Below, in pieces: positions 42,001-57,000 of a stretch of 64,000 nucleotides of DNA. The stretch is from assembly GCA_032622095.1 (NCBI GenBank), contig CP136069.1:204338690-204402689 (forward strand). The letters run 5' to 3'. The stretch's first letter is position 1. Every line of letters begins with the position of its first letter. Under the pieces are notes generated by a model. The model made no database searches. It saw only the letters and a program-made list of their open reading frames with translations, and was not told the DNA's origin. The translations under genes and the position numbers were made by a program. The stretch comes from Siphonodentalium dalli. Its lineage: Eukaryota; Mollusca; Scaphopoda; Gadilida; Siphonodentaliidae.

Positions 42001-45000
42001 TTTAAATTTAATATCAGCGTTCGAGATTATTTCGTTTAGTCACGTGATCACCAATAAACCGGTGCCGAGCGGTGTCACTATAAAATGTTAATGTTCCGAC
42101 TAAATACGCCCTATAGTAACTGTATAGGCTACGTTGTAGAATACGATAGCCAGTTCTTAATTTCAGTATCATTTATATACGGTAGCACAAATGACGTCAC
42201 CTTAAGCGACCTGCACCCAGTGTCGCATCATAATCCGACGGTGCGAGATCAATGGAAATTTACACAGTGTCTGTATCAAAGCGGTCTCGGACAAACTACA
42301 ACGCCGCGTCAATCATTGCCATCATGTCTTTGACCTCAAACGACGAGTGAGACATTGTGTTGTCAATTTCATTCGTCCAATTAATAGTCGGGTCACCGGT
42401 CCGTTTGTGTCTATACTAGTAACACTGTCAATTCCGGGTGCCACCAAACGTTATACTAACCATAACTTACGCGCAGTTAACACCGTTTATGCCGGAATCG
42501 ATCTTGTAAATGTTATACATGAAACTAATACACTATATTCCGACTAGTCGACGGCAAAATTCAGAGTCGACGTTCTGACATTTCAGCGTCGTCTACGACT
42601 AGTCGATTAATTGTTTCAACCCTAAAATCAAGTAACAAAAAATAACATGCCTAATGTGATTTAGGCCTGATGACCCATTGACTAGGTTTGGATGATTTAC
42701 ATGTATGTTAACGAGGGTAGAACTAATGTGTTTTAGACTCTTATATTTTAGATGAAGAGAACCGGTCAACTGTTGTGTATCTTATGATCATAGCATTTGT
42801 TTTAGTGGTTCCGCTATGTAATGTGTAAGTACATACAACGTAAAGGGCAACACACAACCAAGCCTGCAAATAGCGCGTCTGTCATTTGCAGAATGAGGTC
42901 CCCAGAGGGTGAATTTAGTGACGCTATCCCGCAAAGCGGGCTAGCATCACCAAATTCACCCTCTGGAGACCTCATTCTGCTTAGGCCTCATCTTCTGAGA
43001 AGTATCTATTGTATCAAATTAACATTGGTTTTAGTTCCCTTCTGGGAAGTTTCTATATCCCCTAATTTGCAGAAGATGAAATTCATAATCAAGGTGCCCA
43101 ATGGGTGAACATCACCAACTTCAACTGGGAACTTCATTCTGATCCTAGGTCTACCATAGCAGTTGATGGCCTAAGCAGAATGAGGTCCCCAGAGGGTGAA
43201 TTTAGTGATGCTAGCCTGCTTTGCGGGATAGCGTCACTAAATTCACCCTCTGGGGACCTCATTCTGCAAATGACAGACACGCTATTTGCAGGCTTGACAA
43301 CGTAAAGGGGAACACAAACATGTATGTAGATATATCCAGGGTTGCTGCTAGAGGGGAGCTGGTCCCTTTTAGGCCCCTTTCCTCTAGCCCAAATTTCCCC
43401 TCCAGCATATTCCCATACCTGATCAACAGATTATAAAGTCATTATACAATGTTGTGTACAGTATGTGTTTTTCTTGTACGAGTCCAGGTTGTGGTGAAAA
43501 GTCATATTGGACGAGACACGCCAGTGTCGAGTCCAATATGACTTTTCACCACAACCTGGACGAGTACAAGAAAAACTCATACTGTACACAACATTGTATA
43601 ATGACATTTTTATTATCCATCTGTATGTTTATCCAAATTTTGGAAATAAAACTTTTGTGGTTATTTTTGGTATTTGTCGGCACTTAATTCTCTATAAAAG
43701 CCTGTACCGTATATTGATCATCAGAAAGCATGATTTGGAAAAGTAAACACGGAAGTGAGAAAAAAACTCAATGCGGAAGTGAAACTAGGGTCCTGCGAAT
43801 ATTCGATATTCGATTTGAGATTCGATTCGAAAGTCAAATTCGATTCGAATTCGATTCGAAATTTCCAACTCGAAATTTCGAATATATTCTGACAAAAAAG
43901 TAGGCTGTTTACAGACAAGTACACACGTCGACCTTAGCTGTTTCTGTGCCATATTATTCCCAAAAAATATGAATATATGCAGCTTATAATTCTTATTGTA
44001 CATCGCGAAAGTTTGCATGATATTAAATATAATTATAGCCAGTAATTAGACACTATAGGACGACTAAATGCATCTGAATTCTAGCTTTGAACATGGTAGC
44101 CAAAAGCTCGGAGATCGCCGATGGACCGTAGCATGTAAATTATAATAGCGATGATACTGAGCAACGTTGTCATTTTACTATTTAAGTTTCATTTCCAAAC
44201 AGGGGCGGCAGGAAGACGGCCTATTTGGCCATGCCGGTCATGTACAATATAATCATGTTTATTTCTGAATATTTCACTGTCAGCATTATGTTTGTAAATA
44301 TTGTACAAAATAAACAATCAATCAAAAAACCGCTAGCATTATCCACTGTCTATACGTCTCAGATTCCGCGTTATGTAATATCGCTGAGAATGCAAAGAAC
44401 AGGTGTTCCCGGCGTCAAAACGTTTTCGTTTGAAATTGACTTTCAGTTTCGGAGCGTTCCTTGAAACTTGACAATTTGTCGTCCGTTATTCATGTTTATT
44501 TTAAACATGATAAAAGCTGCATGCAGTGATGGAACTTACACATGTGATGAATGCAACATGGTATATAAATCGCAAGCGTCTTGGACAAAGACCCATCTAA
44601 GCATCCCCTGCGACTGTTATTGCATCTTCAAGTTTATAACAACGGGTGTTTCCCAGTGCCGATTTGCAATTGTGCATGTACATGCAAACTCTAAAAATTG
44701 CACGTGATTTTAATTCCAATAATCCGTTTAGTGGTTATATATTTAATCGTCGTGATGATGCATGGACGTTTTAATGTTTCATTTCTCTCGACAATTCTCA
44801 ATTGAAGTTAATAGTATCAGGAACGACGGTTGATCGCCACATAAGTTATGATGGAACTTCATGGAAGTTCATAGAACGTTTGACAAATCGTCTAATCATT
44901 GACATTAAATGCCTAATTGAGAATGCAACACACAAGTATGATTCGATTCGATTTCTTTGAATCGATTCAATATTCGATTCGATCAAAATCTCCAATTCGC

Positions 45001-48000
45001 AGGACCCTAAGTGAAACGTCTGCTAAAATCCATCAATGTTGCGCGCGCATCACAATTTCACCGATGCATTTCGCAATAGAGTTAATTCGTGACGTCACGG
45101 AGTCCAATATGAGAAGTCATATTGTACAGTCGGGAGTCCAATATGACTTTCGGGAGTCCAATATGACTTTTTCCAGGACTATCACGTGGCGGCTTTTGCC
45201 CAATCGGAAATGGTGTTAATTAAGGGGTGGATAATAATAAGGGCTATGTCACATGTGATCCCTCATAATAAAATAACAAAGAATGATCAACGATAATTTT
45301 ATATGTTGACAAACGCTGTCCAATAGTTAACTATTTTTAGGAAAATAATTCTTATTATGAAAGATATATTGAGGTCGACATTGCTTTAAATAAACACATA
45401 AAAATGAGATACTCAATGAATAAAGTGAAACGATGTGTTTATACTTTCATAAATCTGTGATAGTATGTGACATTTGTGATATTATATGACCGAATCAATT
45501 TTATCATAAATTTCAATAGCTTATTATACTCTTTCACAATTCCCTCAGGTTTCATATCCCTTCGTCAGGTAACAGTACTAATGTACTGAGTTGCCTCGGG
45601 GTCCAAGGAGGGTTGAAGTGTTGATAAAATTTCTTCGATGTTTTAAGTTCTAACTTTGTAATATTATTCTTATCGGTAGGATCATGGTATAAACAAAATA
45701 CACATGTAGTGTTTCTGAATACCAAATTTACACCACTCGTGGGATTGATGATTAGAAATAATAATAATGGTATAAACAGAATACACATGTAGTGTTTCTG
45801 AATACCAAATTTAAACCACTCGTGGGATTGATGATTAGAAATAATGGTATAAACAAAATACACATGTAGTGTTTCTGAATACCAAATTTAAACCACTGGT
45901 GGGATTGATGATTAGAAATAATAATAATGGTATAAACAAAATACACATGTAGTGTTTCTGAATACCAGATTTACACAACTCGTGGGATTGATGATTAGAA
46001 ATAATAATAATGGTATAAACAAAATACACATGTAGTGTTTCTGAATACCAAATTTAAACCACTTGTGGGATTGATGATTAGAAATAATAATAATGGTATA
46101 AACAAAATACACACGTGTTTCTGAATACCAAATTTACACCTTGGGATTGTTGATTTACCGTCTACGACTCGTTGTGAATCAAATTTATCGACCTTGTTTC
46201 ATAAAATCTTATATCCCAACATGACTTGTTGGAGATCCTCTATATATTGGAATTAAAGTTTCATTTCCCCCTGATTTATAATCATATTATATCAGTTGTT
46301 GCTGTATTTTCCCCAGGTTCTAAATCCTTGATGTTGGTGCTTCGCTATTGTAAAATCAGTCTGAGTCAAACCTTGTTTCCTTTGGCGAAAAACAGGTAGT
46401 GATATTGGTAGTGCAAGATACTGGTTTATGTCCATACCCTGTTCATATGCCTTTCTATTTCGTTTAACCCTTTACCCAACAAACCGGCCATAACCGGCCA
46501 AATAAAGCTTCAACAGCCTATAATATCTTCGGTCTGTCTCAATAGAACCATACACATATGGATATCATTGGAACCGGCTCCTTGACCACATTGTGATAGT
46601 TACAGTTATGCCCTGTGCCAATGCATTCTCTTATATATGCGAGTCGACCATAGGTCGCCTCGCATATATAAGAGAATGCATTGGCCTAAAAAAATCTTTT
46701 TTTAACACTTTTTACCATTATTTTCTTACATTCTTTAACAATTTTATAATTTTTAATGTGTTAAGCCAATGCATTCTCTTATATATGCGAGGCGACCTAT
46801 GGTCGACTCGCATATATAAGAGAATGCATTGGCACAGGGCCCTTCTGTTGGGTAAAGGGTTAAGTGGTAATTACCCGCTCATCTAATATAACCAATAACT
46901 GTAACCAATAAAATATCATACTTGTGAGGGTAAATAGGGGCTGATGCAAGCCTTGAAATAGTGTGTCTGTCATTTGCAGAATGAGGTCCCCAGAGGGTGA
47001 ATTTAGTGATGCCACCCCGCATAGTGGGCTAGCATCACCAAATTCACCCTCTGGGGACCTCATTATGCTTACACCTGAGCAGAATGAGGTTCCCAGAGGG
47101 TGAATTTGGTGATGCTAGCCCGCTATGCGGGGTGGCATCACTAAATTCACCCTCTGGGGACCTCATTCTGCAAATGACAGACACACTATTTCAAGACTTG
47201 GGCTGATGAATTGGCTATTTCAACATTGAATCAAATCTTGAATCAAATCTTTTGCCAACAATTTAGTAGATTTGCCATACCTATCGGTGGGAGGTACAAG
47301 CAAAATGGGGGCATACATGTATATCCAATGATTTTTTAACATCAGTGAGATAACCTGAAGATAACGAAGAAGACAAGATATGAACAACATTTTTAAAAAG
47401 TTTAATATATAAGAATGGCACATATTTTTGTGCCACTGCCACTAAGCCTGAAGTAAGTAGCTTGGAGTCTGATTCGAGTCATTGCAACACGCCCTGTGAT
47501 GCCCAGCAGGCAGGATATCATAATTGCGTAATGTGACTTGGGGATGATGCAAGTGGGATTGCAGTAACTGTAGTATCCTAACTGATAAGATATCACTCTT
47601 TCCGTTAAACATAGAATCCATCCGGTACTGATTTGTAAGATAAAGTTAATTAAAATTAAATCCCGCCACTGGATCTGGGTGTAAAGTCCCCTGTAGAAAG
47701 GCTTATGAACAGGGCTTAGTTGTAACACAGTATCTGGCCCTACTCATATAACAAGCTGGTTTACATCCAAGGAAATTGGGATGAAGTCAAACCCAGACTA
47801 TTGAATTAGCTATGCGCTTTGGTAGTCTGGAACATTTGAACACTCTTCCTATTACCATCACTATAAACAAGTTTCCCTGGCAATCCCAGCATCACCGAGC
47901 ACATTTCACATAAAAATAGTTTTACTATTTACTTTCGGTTTTGTGAATAAGAAATATGGTGCCTACTGCTGCAATTCTTGGAAATACTTAGGTAATATTG

Positions 48001-51000
48001 GTCAAGTGACTCAATTGTGGACTCTTCATAGACACTTTTTAGTGTTTAGTAAGTTGTCAGAGTCTCTAAATTTGTAAACCCTTTGTGAAATTAACCCATG
48101 GGACAGAAAATGTATTACTCTATATTTTGCTGCATGTATGTGGCGAGGTTTACTGAAATTGCAGTCCTTGTAGTAATTCCGACAATCTTCTGAATGGCTT
48201 CATGTTTTTACTGTGGAATGCTGTTATGGCTGACGCTCACGTAATGGAGGAAGTAATCAGATTTCCTGCTATTTTTTGCTTCCCTTGGAAATCCTATAAT
48301 TAGATAAGCAAATGACAAATTAATGATTAATATTTGCCTGTTAAATTAACCTACCAATTATAAGTACCAAAATTAAATGCTGAGGATTTTAGTAACTGGG
48401 GAAATTCAGCTATCGACCAGTCAATATAATAACATGCCTCTCATGTATATATGTAATAATAATATCGACCAGGCCATGTAATAAAGTACCTCTGATATAT
48501 ATTCCAGGATGTCATCGAACTTACGTTGGAACTTGTGTCGTCCGGAGTGGGAACGAGTGCAGAGGCGACAGAAGATACCACCAAAGAAGAGGAGGAACAG
48601 ACCCCAGTAAAGGACTGGAAAACTGGCGACTTATGTCTCGCTAAATACTCCTCGGATGGAGGGTCAGTGTCTATTAAAACATGTTACATGGAAGGGGAAT
48701 GTTCAACACCCAGTAATCTGGCAACTTATGTGGGGTGTGGACGGGGCCTCATTTATATTCACGAAAAATTTGCGTATGTGGTATGTTCTTTGACAGTTAA
48801 TTTATGTGGGGATTTTTATGCTTTGTCTGTAATGACATAAAGTAGAGTAAATAAATAAGAAATTAGAGTAAATAGTACGTTATGTTCTTGTTGTATCAGG
48901 TTGTATGCGAAAATCAAGCCGTAACTGTAATTTACCTAAAAAATTTAGTGCTGCATTTTGCAATAGTGTAATGTTTAAAAGCGTCTTAGAGCAAGTAGTT
49001 GGTTAACCCTTTACCCAACAGAAGGGCCCTGTGCCAATGCATTCTCTTATATATGCGAGTCGACCATAGGTCGCCTCGCATATATAAGAGAATGCATTGG
49101 CTTAACACATTAAAAATTAAAAAATTGTTAAAGAATGTAAGAAAAAATGGTAAAAAGTGTTAAAAAAAGATTTTTTTTAGGCCAATGCATTCTCTTATAT
49201 ATGCGAGGCGACCTATGGTCGACTCGCATATATAAGAGAATGCATTGGCACAGGGCATAACTGTAACTATCACAATGTGGTCAAGGAGCCGGTTCCAATG
49301 ATATCCATATTTGTATGGTTCTATTGAGACAGACCGAAGATATTTTAGGCTGTTGAAGCTTTATTTGGCCGGTTTTGGCCGTTTTGTTGGGTAAAGGGTT
49401 AAGCGCTATATAAAACACATCATCATTATATTATTTTTACAGGTTCTATGAAGGAAAAGTAGATGAAATCCTGGAAGATGGATCATGTACAGTAACATTC
49501 GAAGGGTGGGGCAACACAGATGTTACCAAGGTAAAACTTATCACAATATTTCACACAAAACTCCAATTGTTACAATGTATAATTAACACGCCAATTTTAA
49601 TTAAGGACTAATTTATTTCTGGACATATAAACGTTAATAGATAATGATTAGTATGATAGAATGAGATACCATCACACACATATTCTGGGATTGCAGCCCT
49701 GTCCAAATATTTCTGTATACAACTGAATTGTATAATATTGTTTGGGCATGACATTATGAAAATATGACCATTGTAGGTTTATTTTTATATGCTCATTTTG
49801 AAAAGGGACGTATTATGTCATTGTTCCGTCCTTCTGTTCGCTTTTTTCATTTCCGGATGATAAATTTAGCAATGTAGCCCTAGCAATACTCTTGTTTTCT
49901 ATTGAGGAAACAAATATAACATGAAGATCAGACAGACACACAAAACACACATTAGAGCAAGCCTTGAAATAGGGTGTCTGTCATTTGCAGAATGAGGCCC
50001 CCAGAGGGTGAATTTAGTGATGCTACCCTGCATAGCGGGCTAGCATCACCAAATTCACCCTCTGGGGACCTCATTCTGCTTACACCTCAGCAGAATGAGG
50101 TTCCCAGAGGGTGAATTTGGTGATGCTAGCCCACTATGCGGGGTATCATCACTATATTTACCCTCTGGGGACCTCATTCTGCAAATGACAGACACACTAT
50201 TTCAAGGCTTGAATATGGAAACTCTATTTTCAAATGTTATAACAGTGATTGAAAGAGTCAGCCCATTCAGAGGTCCATGGTCAGAAGTGAATTGAAGTAA
50301 AGAGATCACTTCAAAGTTCTAGTGGACATGCCTGCTTTCCTAGTCACCTAATCCAATCAAAGGGGTGGTCGATTGCCTGTGTTAGACAGACTAATCCAAT
50401 CAAGATAATCCCTGTGTAGTAATCTGCCAGCCATCAGGTCTGGTTGTAACATATCCATGAGATGTTTTATTCGAGATAGTTATTCCGATGCACCAATCTC
50501 TGAATTCCAGTTATGAATAGTGGCCTACTGCTTGTGGGCTGAGGTAGGTCTGTAGGTATTGCGGACTATATAGCACATGATGTGCACTTTTAAGTCCGTA
50601 ATAGTTATGGACGTCATAGCAGCGAAGAGGTTAAAGAAATGGCTAAGTTAACTAAAGGATAGATCTCTGATCGTAATGTTTTAATTCTTAGTGTCAAATA
50701 AATATATAGACGGAACACATTGTGCATCTTAATCAAATCTATTAATGAATGAGTTGCTGATAAAGCAAGGATATATTACAGGAGAGTGTAGCTTGAGCGA
50801 TATGTAACTATATGACATCTGTATCGAGTACGATAATGTAATTATATGACATCTGTATCGAGTACGATAACAGATTTGAGATATGATGCTAGCTGTGTTC
50901 TGTATTTATTCTACACTGTTATGTCAGATAAGTTCAATCCATTACTGTCATCTTCATTGATACTAGAGCTACTTTTATTATACCCCCACTTTCGAAGAAA

Positions 51001-54000
51001 ATGGGGGGTATACTGGATTGACTGCGTCCGTCAATCACGCTTTCTCCCTCCGTGCGTCCGTCCGTCCGTCCGACCTCATAACTCGAGCAACTATGAACCG
51101 ATTTCAATAATTTTTTGTTTGCAATCTCCTTAGGACGGTCTCTCCGCATGATGCTAATTGCGGTTCGGTCCGACTTTTTTTTCAAGTTACGCCTCATTTT
51201 CGACTTATTTTGACTTAGAAAATTCTGTCCAACTTAATAACTTTAACAAATATGAACCGATTTCAATAATTTGTGGTATACATGCTTCTCACAATACCCT
51301 CTTTACATGATGCGGCTAGGGATTGGCTCAAACTGTTTTTCGTAATATTACACTTCATTTTCGACTTATTTTGACTTAAAAAATTCTGTCTGACTTAATA
51401 ACTTTTAACAAATATGAACCAATTTGAATAATTTTTTCTGTACAAGCTTCTTGTGACACCATATCGATATAATTAGTCCGAATTTTTCTTTTAAATTAAA
51501 AATCTTTTTTGTTGGGTTTACGGATAATGCGGGTTGAATTTGCCACGGTGGGGGTATGCTAGCACTCGAGTGCACACCTCTTGTTGTGATTGAAGTCTGA
51601 TGAATAATAATCTGGGCATCACCTGAAGCAGATCGTTGACATAATGTACGTCATCTTTCTTGTCGACAAGGTCAACAAAAATAGTTCAGGCTTGTACCGT
51701 ATTCTGCTAGAGGTATACAATATTATGTATTCATTAGCTGGGATTCCATTGAATACATGTGACTCACATCAATGGTGTGGAATAAAATGTGTTCTCACAC
51801 ACCTCACCTAGAAAGAGCCTAATAAACACTTTTATTCCAAAGTTATCTAAAATTGTCAAAATGTTCAAAACTCAATCTAAAGGCTAAAATACATTAGACG
51901 ATAGAAAGCTTTGTGGAAACTGTAGGATTTTATTCCTTAAAATTATCTATAAATGCATTACTTTCCAGAATTCTTGGAAAAATAAAAAAAGCCTCCCTCC
52001 ATTCCTCATTCGTTCATAAGAACAGAGGTATTTATTATTAACTCTTCCATGACTGGAGCTTCTTGAAATTTTGAAAGATCCCTGTGCTAATGCATTCTCT
52101 TATATATGGCCACAAGGGTTAATGGCCTTATAAAGTCAGACACATGCTTCAAGTTTATTCTCACATTTTCAGCTTTCACTGTTAAAAGAAGTAGATCCGG
52201 ACAGAAAGCGAAATGCTGAAAATGGTGTCGGTCCAGACGGCAAGAAATCAAAGTGAGTGCTTTAACCCTTTGAGTGCTAGGGGCCGATCTCATTGGCCCT
52301 AATTTACGGTGTGTTTTTGGGTTGAATTTTTTTCGGTATGCTTAAGCATGCTATAGCGAATTTAAAAACAAACTGGATAAAACCTTAGGGGAATGTTATA
52401 ACTCAAAACTATCACCAAGTATTCATAGTAATAATTTTGATGCCCATGAAAAACATGAGATTCCCTGGCACTAAACCTACAAAAATAAGTCTGTTAAAGA
52501 ATATAACATAAGGATATGGGTATAGTTACATGTATATAATAAGGATATGGGTATAGTTACATGTATATAATAAGGATATGGGTATATTTACATGTATATA
52601 ATAAGGATATGGGTATAGTTACGTGTATATAATAAGGATATGGGTATAGTTACATGTGTATAATAAGGATATGGGTATAGTTACATGTATATAATAAGGA
52701 TATGGGTATAGTTACATGTATATAATAAGGATATGGGTATAGTTACATGTATATAATAAGGATATGGGTATAGTTACATGTATATAATAAGGATATGGGT
52801 ATAGTTACATGTATATAATAAGGATATGGGTATAGTTACATGTATATAATAAGGATATGGGTATAGTTACATGTATATAATAAGGATATGGGTATAGTTA
52901 CATGTATATAATAAGGATATGGGTATAGTTACATGTATATAATAAGGATATGGTTATAGTTACATGTATATTATAAGGATATGGGTATAGTTACGTGTAT
53001 ATAATAAGGATATGGGTATAGCTACATGTATATAATAAGGATATGGGTATAGTTACATGTATATAATAAGGATATGGGTATAGTTACGTGTATATAATAA
53101 GGATATGGGTATAGCTACATGTATATAATAAGGATATGGGTATAGTTACATGTATATAATAAGGATATGGGTATAGTTACGTGTATATAATAAGGATATG
53201 GGTATAGTTACATGTATATAATAAGGATATGGGTATAGTTACGTGTATATAATAAGGATATGGGTATAGTTACGTGTATATTATAAGGATATGGGTATAG
53301 CTACGTGTATATAATAAGGATATGGGTATAGTTACATGTAATAAGGATATGGGTATAGTTACATGTAATAAGGATATGGGTATAGTTACATGTAATAAGG
53401 ATATGGGTATAGTTACATGTATATAATAAGGATATGGGTATAGTTACGTGTATATAATAAGGATATGGGTATAGTTACATGTATATAATAAGGATATGGG
53501 TATAGTTACGTGTATATAATAAGGATATGGGTATAGTTACGTGTATATTATAAGGATATGGGTATAGCTACGTGTATATAATAAGGATATGGGTATAGTT
53601 ACATGTAATAAGGATATGGGTATAGTTACATGTAATAAGGATATGGGTATAGTTACATGTAATAAGGATATGGGTATAGTTACATGTATATAATAAGGAT
53701 ATGGGTATAGTTGCATATAATAAGGATATGGGTATAGTTACATGTATATAATAAGGAGATGGGTATAGTTACATGTATATAATAAGGATATGGGTATAGT
53801 TACATGTATATAATAAGGATATGGGTATAGTTACATGTAATAAGGATATGGGTATAGTTACATGTAATAAGGATATGGGTATAGTTACATGTATATAATA
53901 AGGATATGGGTATAGTTACATGTATATAATAAGGATATGGGTATAGTTACGTGTATATAATAAGGATATGGGTATAGTTACATGTATATAATAAGGATAT

Positions 54001-57000
54001 GGGTATAGTTACATGTATATAATAAGGATATGGGTATAGTTACATGTATATTATAAGGATATGGGTATAGTTACATGTAATAAGGATATGGGTATAGTTA
54101 CATGTATATAATAAGGATATGGGTATAGTTACATGTAATAAGGATATGGGTATAGTTACATGTATATAATAAGGATATGGGTATAGTTACATGTATATAA
54201 TAAGGATATGGGTATAGTTACATGTATATAATAAGGATATGGGTATAGTTACATGTATATAATAAGGATATGGGTATAGTTACATGTAATAAGGATATGG
54301 GTATAGTTACATGTATATAATAAGGATATGGGTATAGTTACATGTATATAATAAGGATATGGGTATAGTTACATGTATATAATGAGGATATGGGTATAGT
54401 TACGTGTATATAATAAGGATATGGGTATAGTTACATGTATATAATAAGGATATGGGTATAGTTACATGTAATAAGGATATGGGTATAGTTACATGTATAT
54501 AATAAGGATATGGGTATAGTTACATGTATATAATAAGGATATGGGTATAGTTACGTGTATATAATAAGGATATGGGTATAGTTACATGTAATAAGGATAT
54601 GGGTATAGTTACATGTAATAAGGATATGGGTATAGTTACATGTATATAATAAGGATATGGGTATAGTTACATGTGTATAATAAGGATATGGGTATAGTTA
54701 CATGTATATAATAAGGATATGGGTATAGTTACATGTATATAATAAGGATATGGGTATAGTTACATGTATATAATAAGGATATGGGTATAGTTACATGTAT
54801 ATAATAAGGATATGGGTATAGTTACATGTATATAATAAGGATATGGGTATAGTTACATGTATATAATAAGGATATGGGTATAGTTACATGTATATAATAA
54901 GGATATGGGTATAGTTACATGTATATAATAAGGATATGGGTATAGTTACATGTATATAATAAGGATATGGTTATAGTTACATGTATATTATAAGGATATG
55001 GGTATAGTTACGTGTATATAATAAGGATATGGGTATAGCTACATGTATATAATAAGGATATGGGTATAGTTACATGTATATAATAAGGATATGGGTATAG
55101 TTACGTGTATATAATAAGGATATGGGTATAGCTACATGTATATAATAAGGATATGGGTATAGTTACATGTATATAATAAGGATATGGGTATAGTTACGTG
55201 TATATAATAAGGATATGGGTATAGTTACATGTATATAATAAGGATATGGGTATAGTTACATGTATATAATAAGGATATGGGTATAGTTACGTGTATATTA
55301 TAAGGATATGGGTATAGCTACATGTATATAATAAGGATATGGGTATAGTTACGTGTATATAATAAGGATATGGGTATAGTTACGTGTATATAATAAGGAT
55401 ATGGGTATAGTTACATGTATATAATAAGGATATGGGTATAGTTACGTGTATATAATAAGGATATGGGTATAGTTACGTGTATATAATAAGGATATGGGTA
55501 TAGTTACATGTATATAATAAGGATATGGGTATAGTTACGTGTATGTAATAAGGATATGGGTATAGTTACGTGTATATAATAAGGATATGGGTATAGTTAC
55601 ATGTATATAATAAGGATATGGGTATAGCTACGTGTATATAATAAGGATATGGGTATAGCTACATGTATATAATAAGGATATGGGTATAGTTACATGTATA
55701 TAATAAGGATATGGGTATAGTTACATGTATATTATAAGGATATGGGTATAGTTACATGTATATAATAAGGATATGGGTATAGTTACATGTAATAAGGATA
55801 TGGGTATAGTTACATGTAATAAGGATATGGGTATAGTTACATGTAATAAGGATATGGGTATAGTTACATGTATATAATAAGGATATGGGTATAGTTGCAT
55901 ATAATAAGGATATGGGTATAGTTACATGTATATAATAAGGAGATGGGTATAGTTACATGTATATAATAAGGATATGGGTATAGTTACATGTATATAATAA
56001 GGATATGGGTATAGTTACATGTAATAAGGATATGGGTATAGTTACATGTAATAAGGATATGGGTATAGTTACATGTATATAATAAGGATATGGGTATAGT
56101 TACATGTATATAATAAGGATATGGGTATAGTTACGTGTATATAATAAGGATATGGGTATAGTTACATGTATATAATAAGGATATGGGTATAGTTACATGT
56201 ATATAATAAGGATATGGGTATAGTTACATGTATATTATAAGGATATGGGTATAGTTACATGTAATAAGGATATGGGTATAGTTACATGTATATAATAAGG
56301 ATATGGGTATAGTTACATGTAATAAGGATATGGGTATAGTTACATGTATATAATAAGGATATGGGTATAGTTACATGTATATAATAAGGATATGGGTATA
56401 GTTACATGTATATAATAAGGATATGGGTATAGTTACATGTATATAATAAGGATATGGGTATAGTTACATGTAATAAGGATATGGGTATAGTTACATGTAT
56501 ATAATAAGGATATGGGTATAGTTACATGTATATAATAAGGATATGGGTATAGTTACATGTATATAATGAGGATATGGGTATAGTTACGTGTATATAATAA
56601 GGATATGGGTATAGTTACATGTATATAATAAGGATATGGGTATAGTTACATGTAATAAGGATATGGGTATAGTTACATGTATATAATAAGGATATGGGTA
56701 TAGTTACATGTATATAATAAGGATATGGGTATAGTTACGTGTATATAATAAGGATATGGGTATAGTTACATGTAATAAGGATATGGGTATAGTTACATGT
56801 AATAAGGATATGGGTATAGTTACATGTATATAATAAGGATATGGGTATAGTTACATGTAATAAGGATATGGGTATAGCTACATGTAATAAGGATATGGGT
56901 ATAGTTACGTGTATATAATAAGGATATGGGTATAGTTACATGAAATAAGGATATGGGTATAGTTACATGTAATAAGGATATGGGTATAGTTACGTGTATA

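Noticed and set aside
45552-46112. Minus-strand frames MYFVYTIII... of ~65-103 codons
   Set aside because: They are translations of the ~83-bp tandem array, with frame openings in each unit and no domain.
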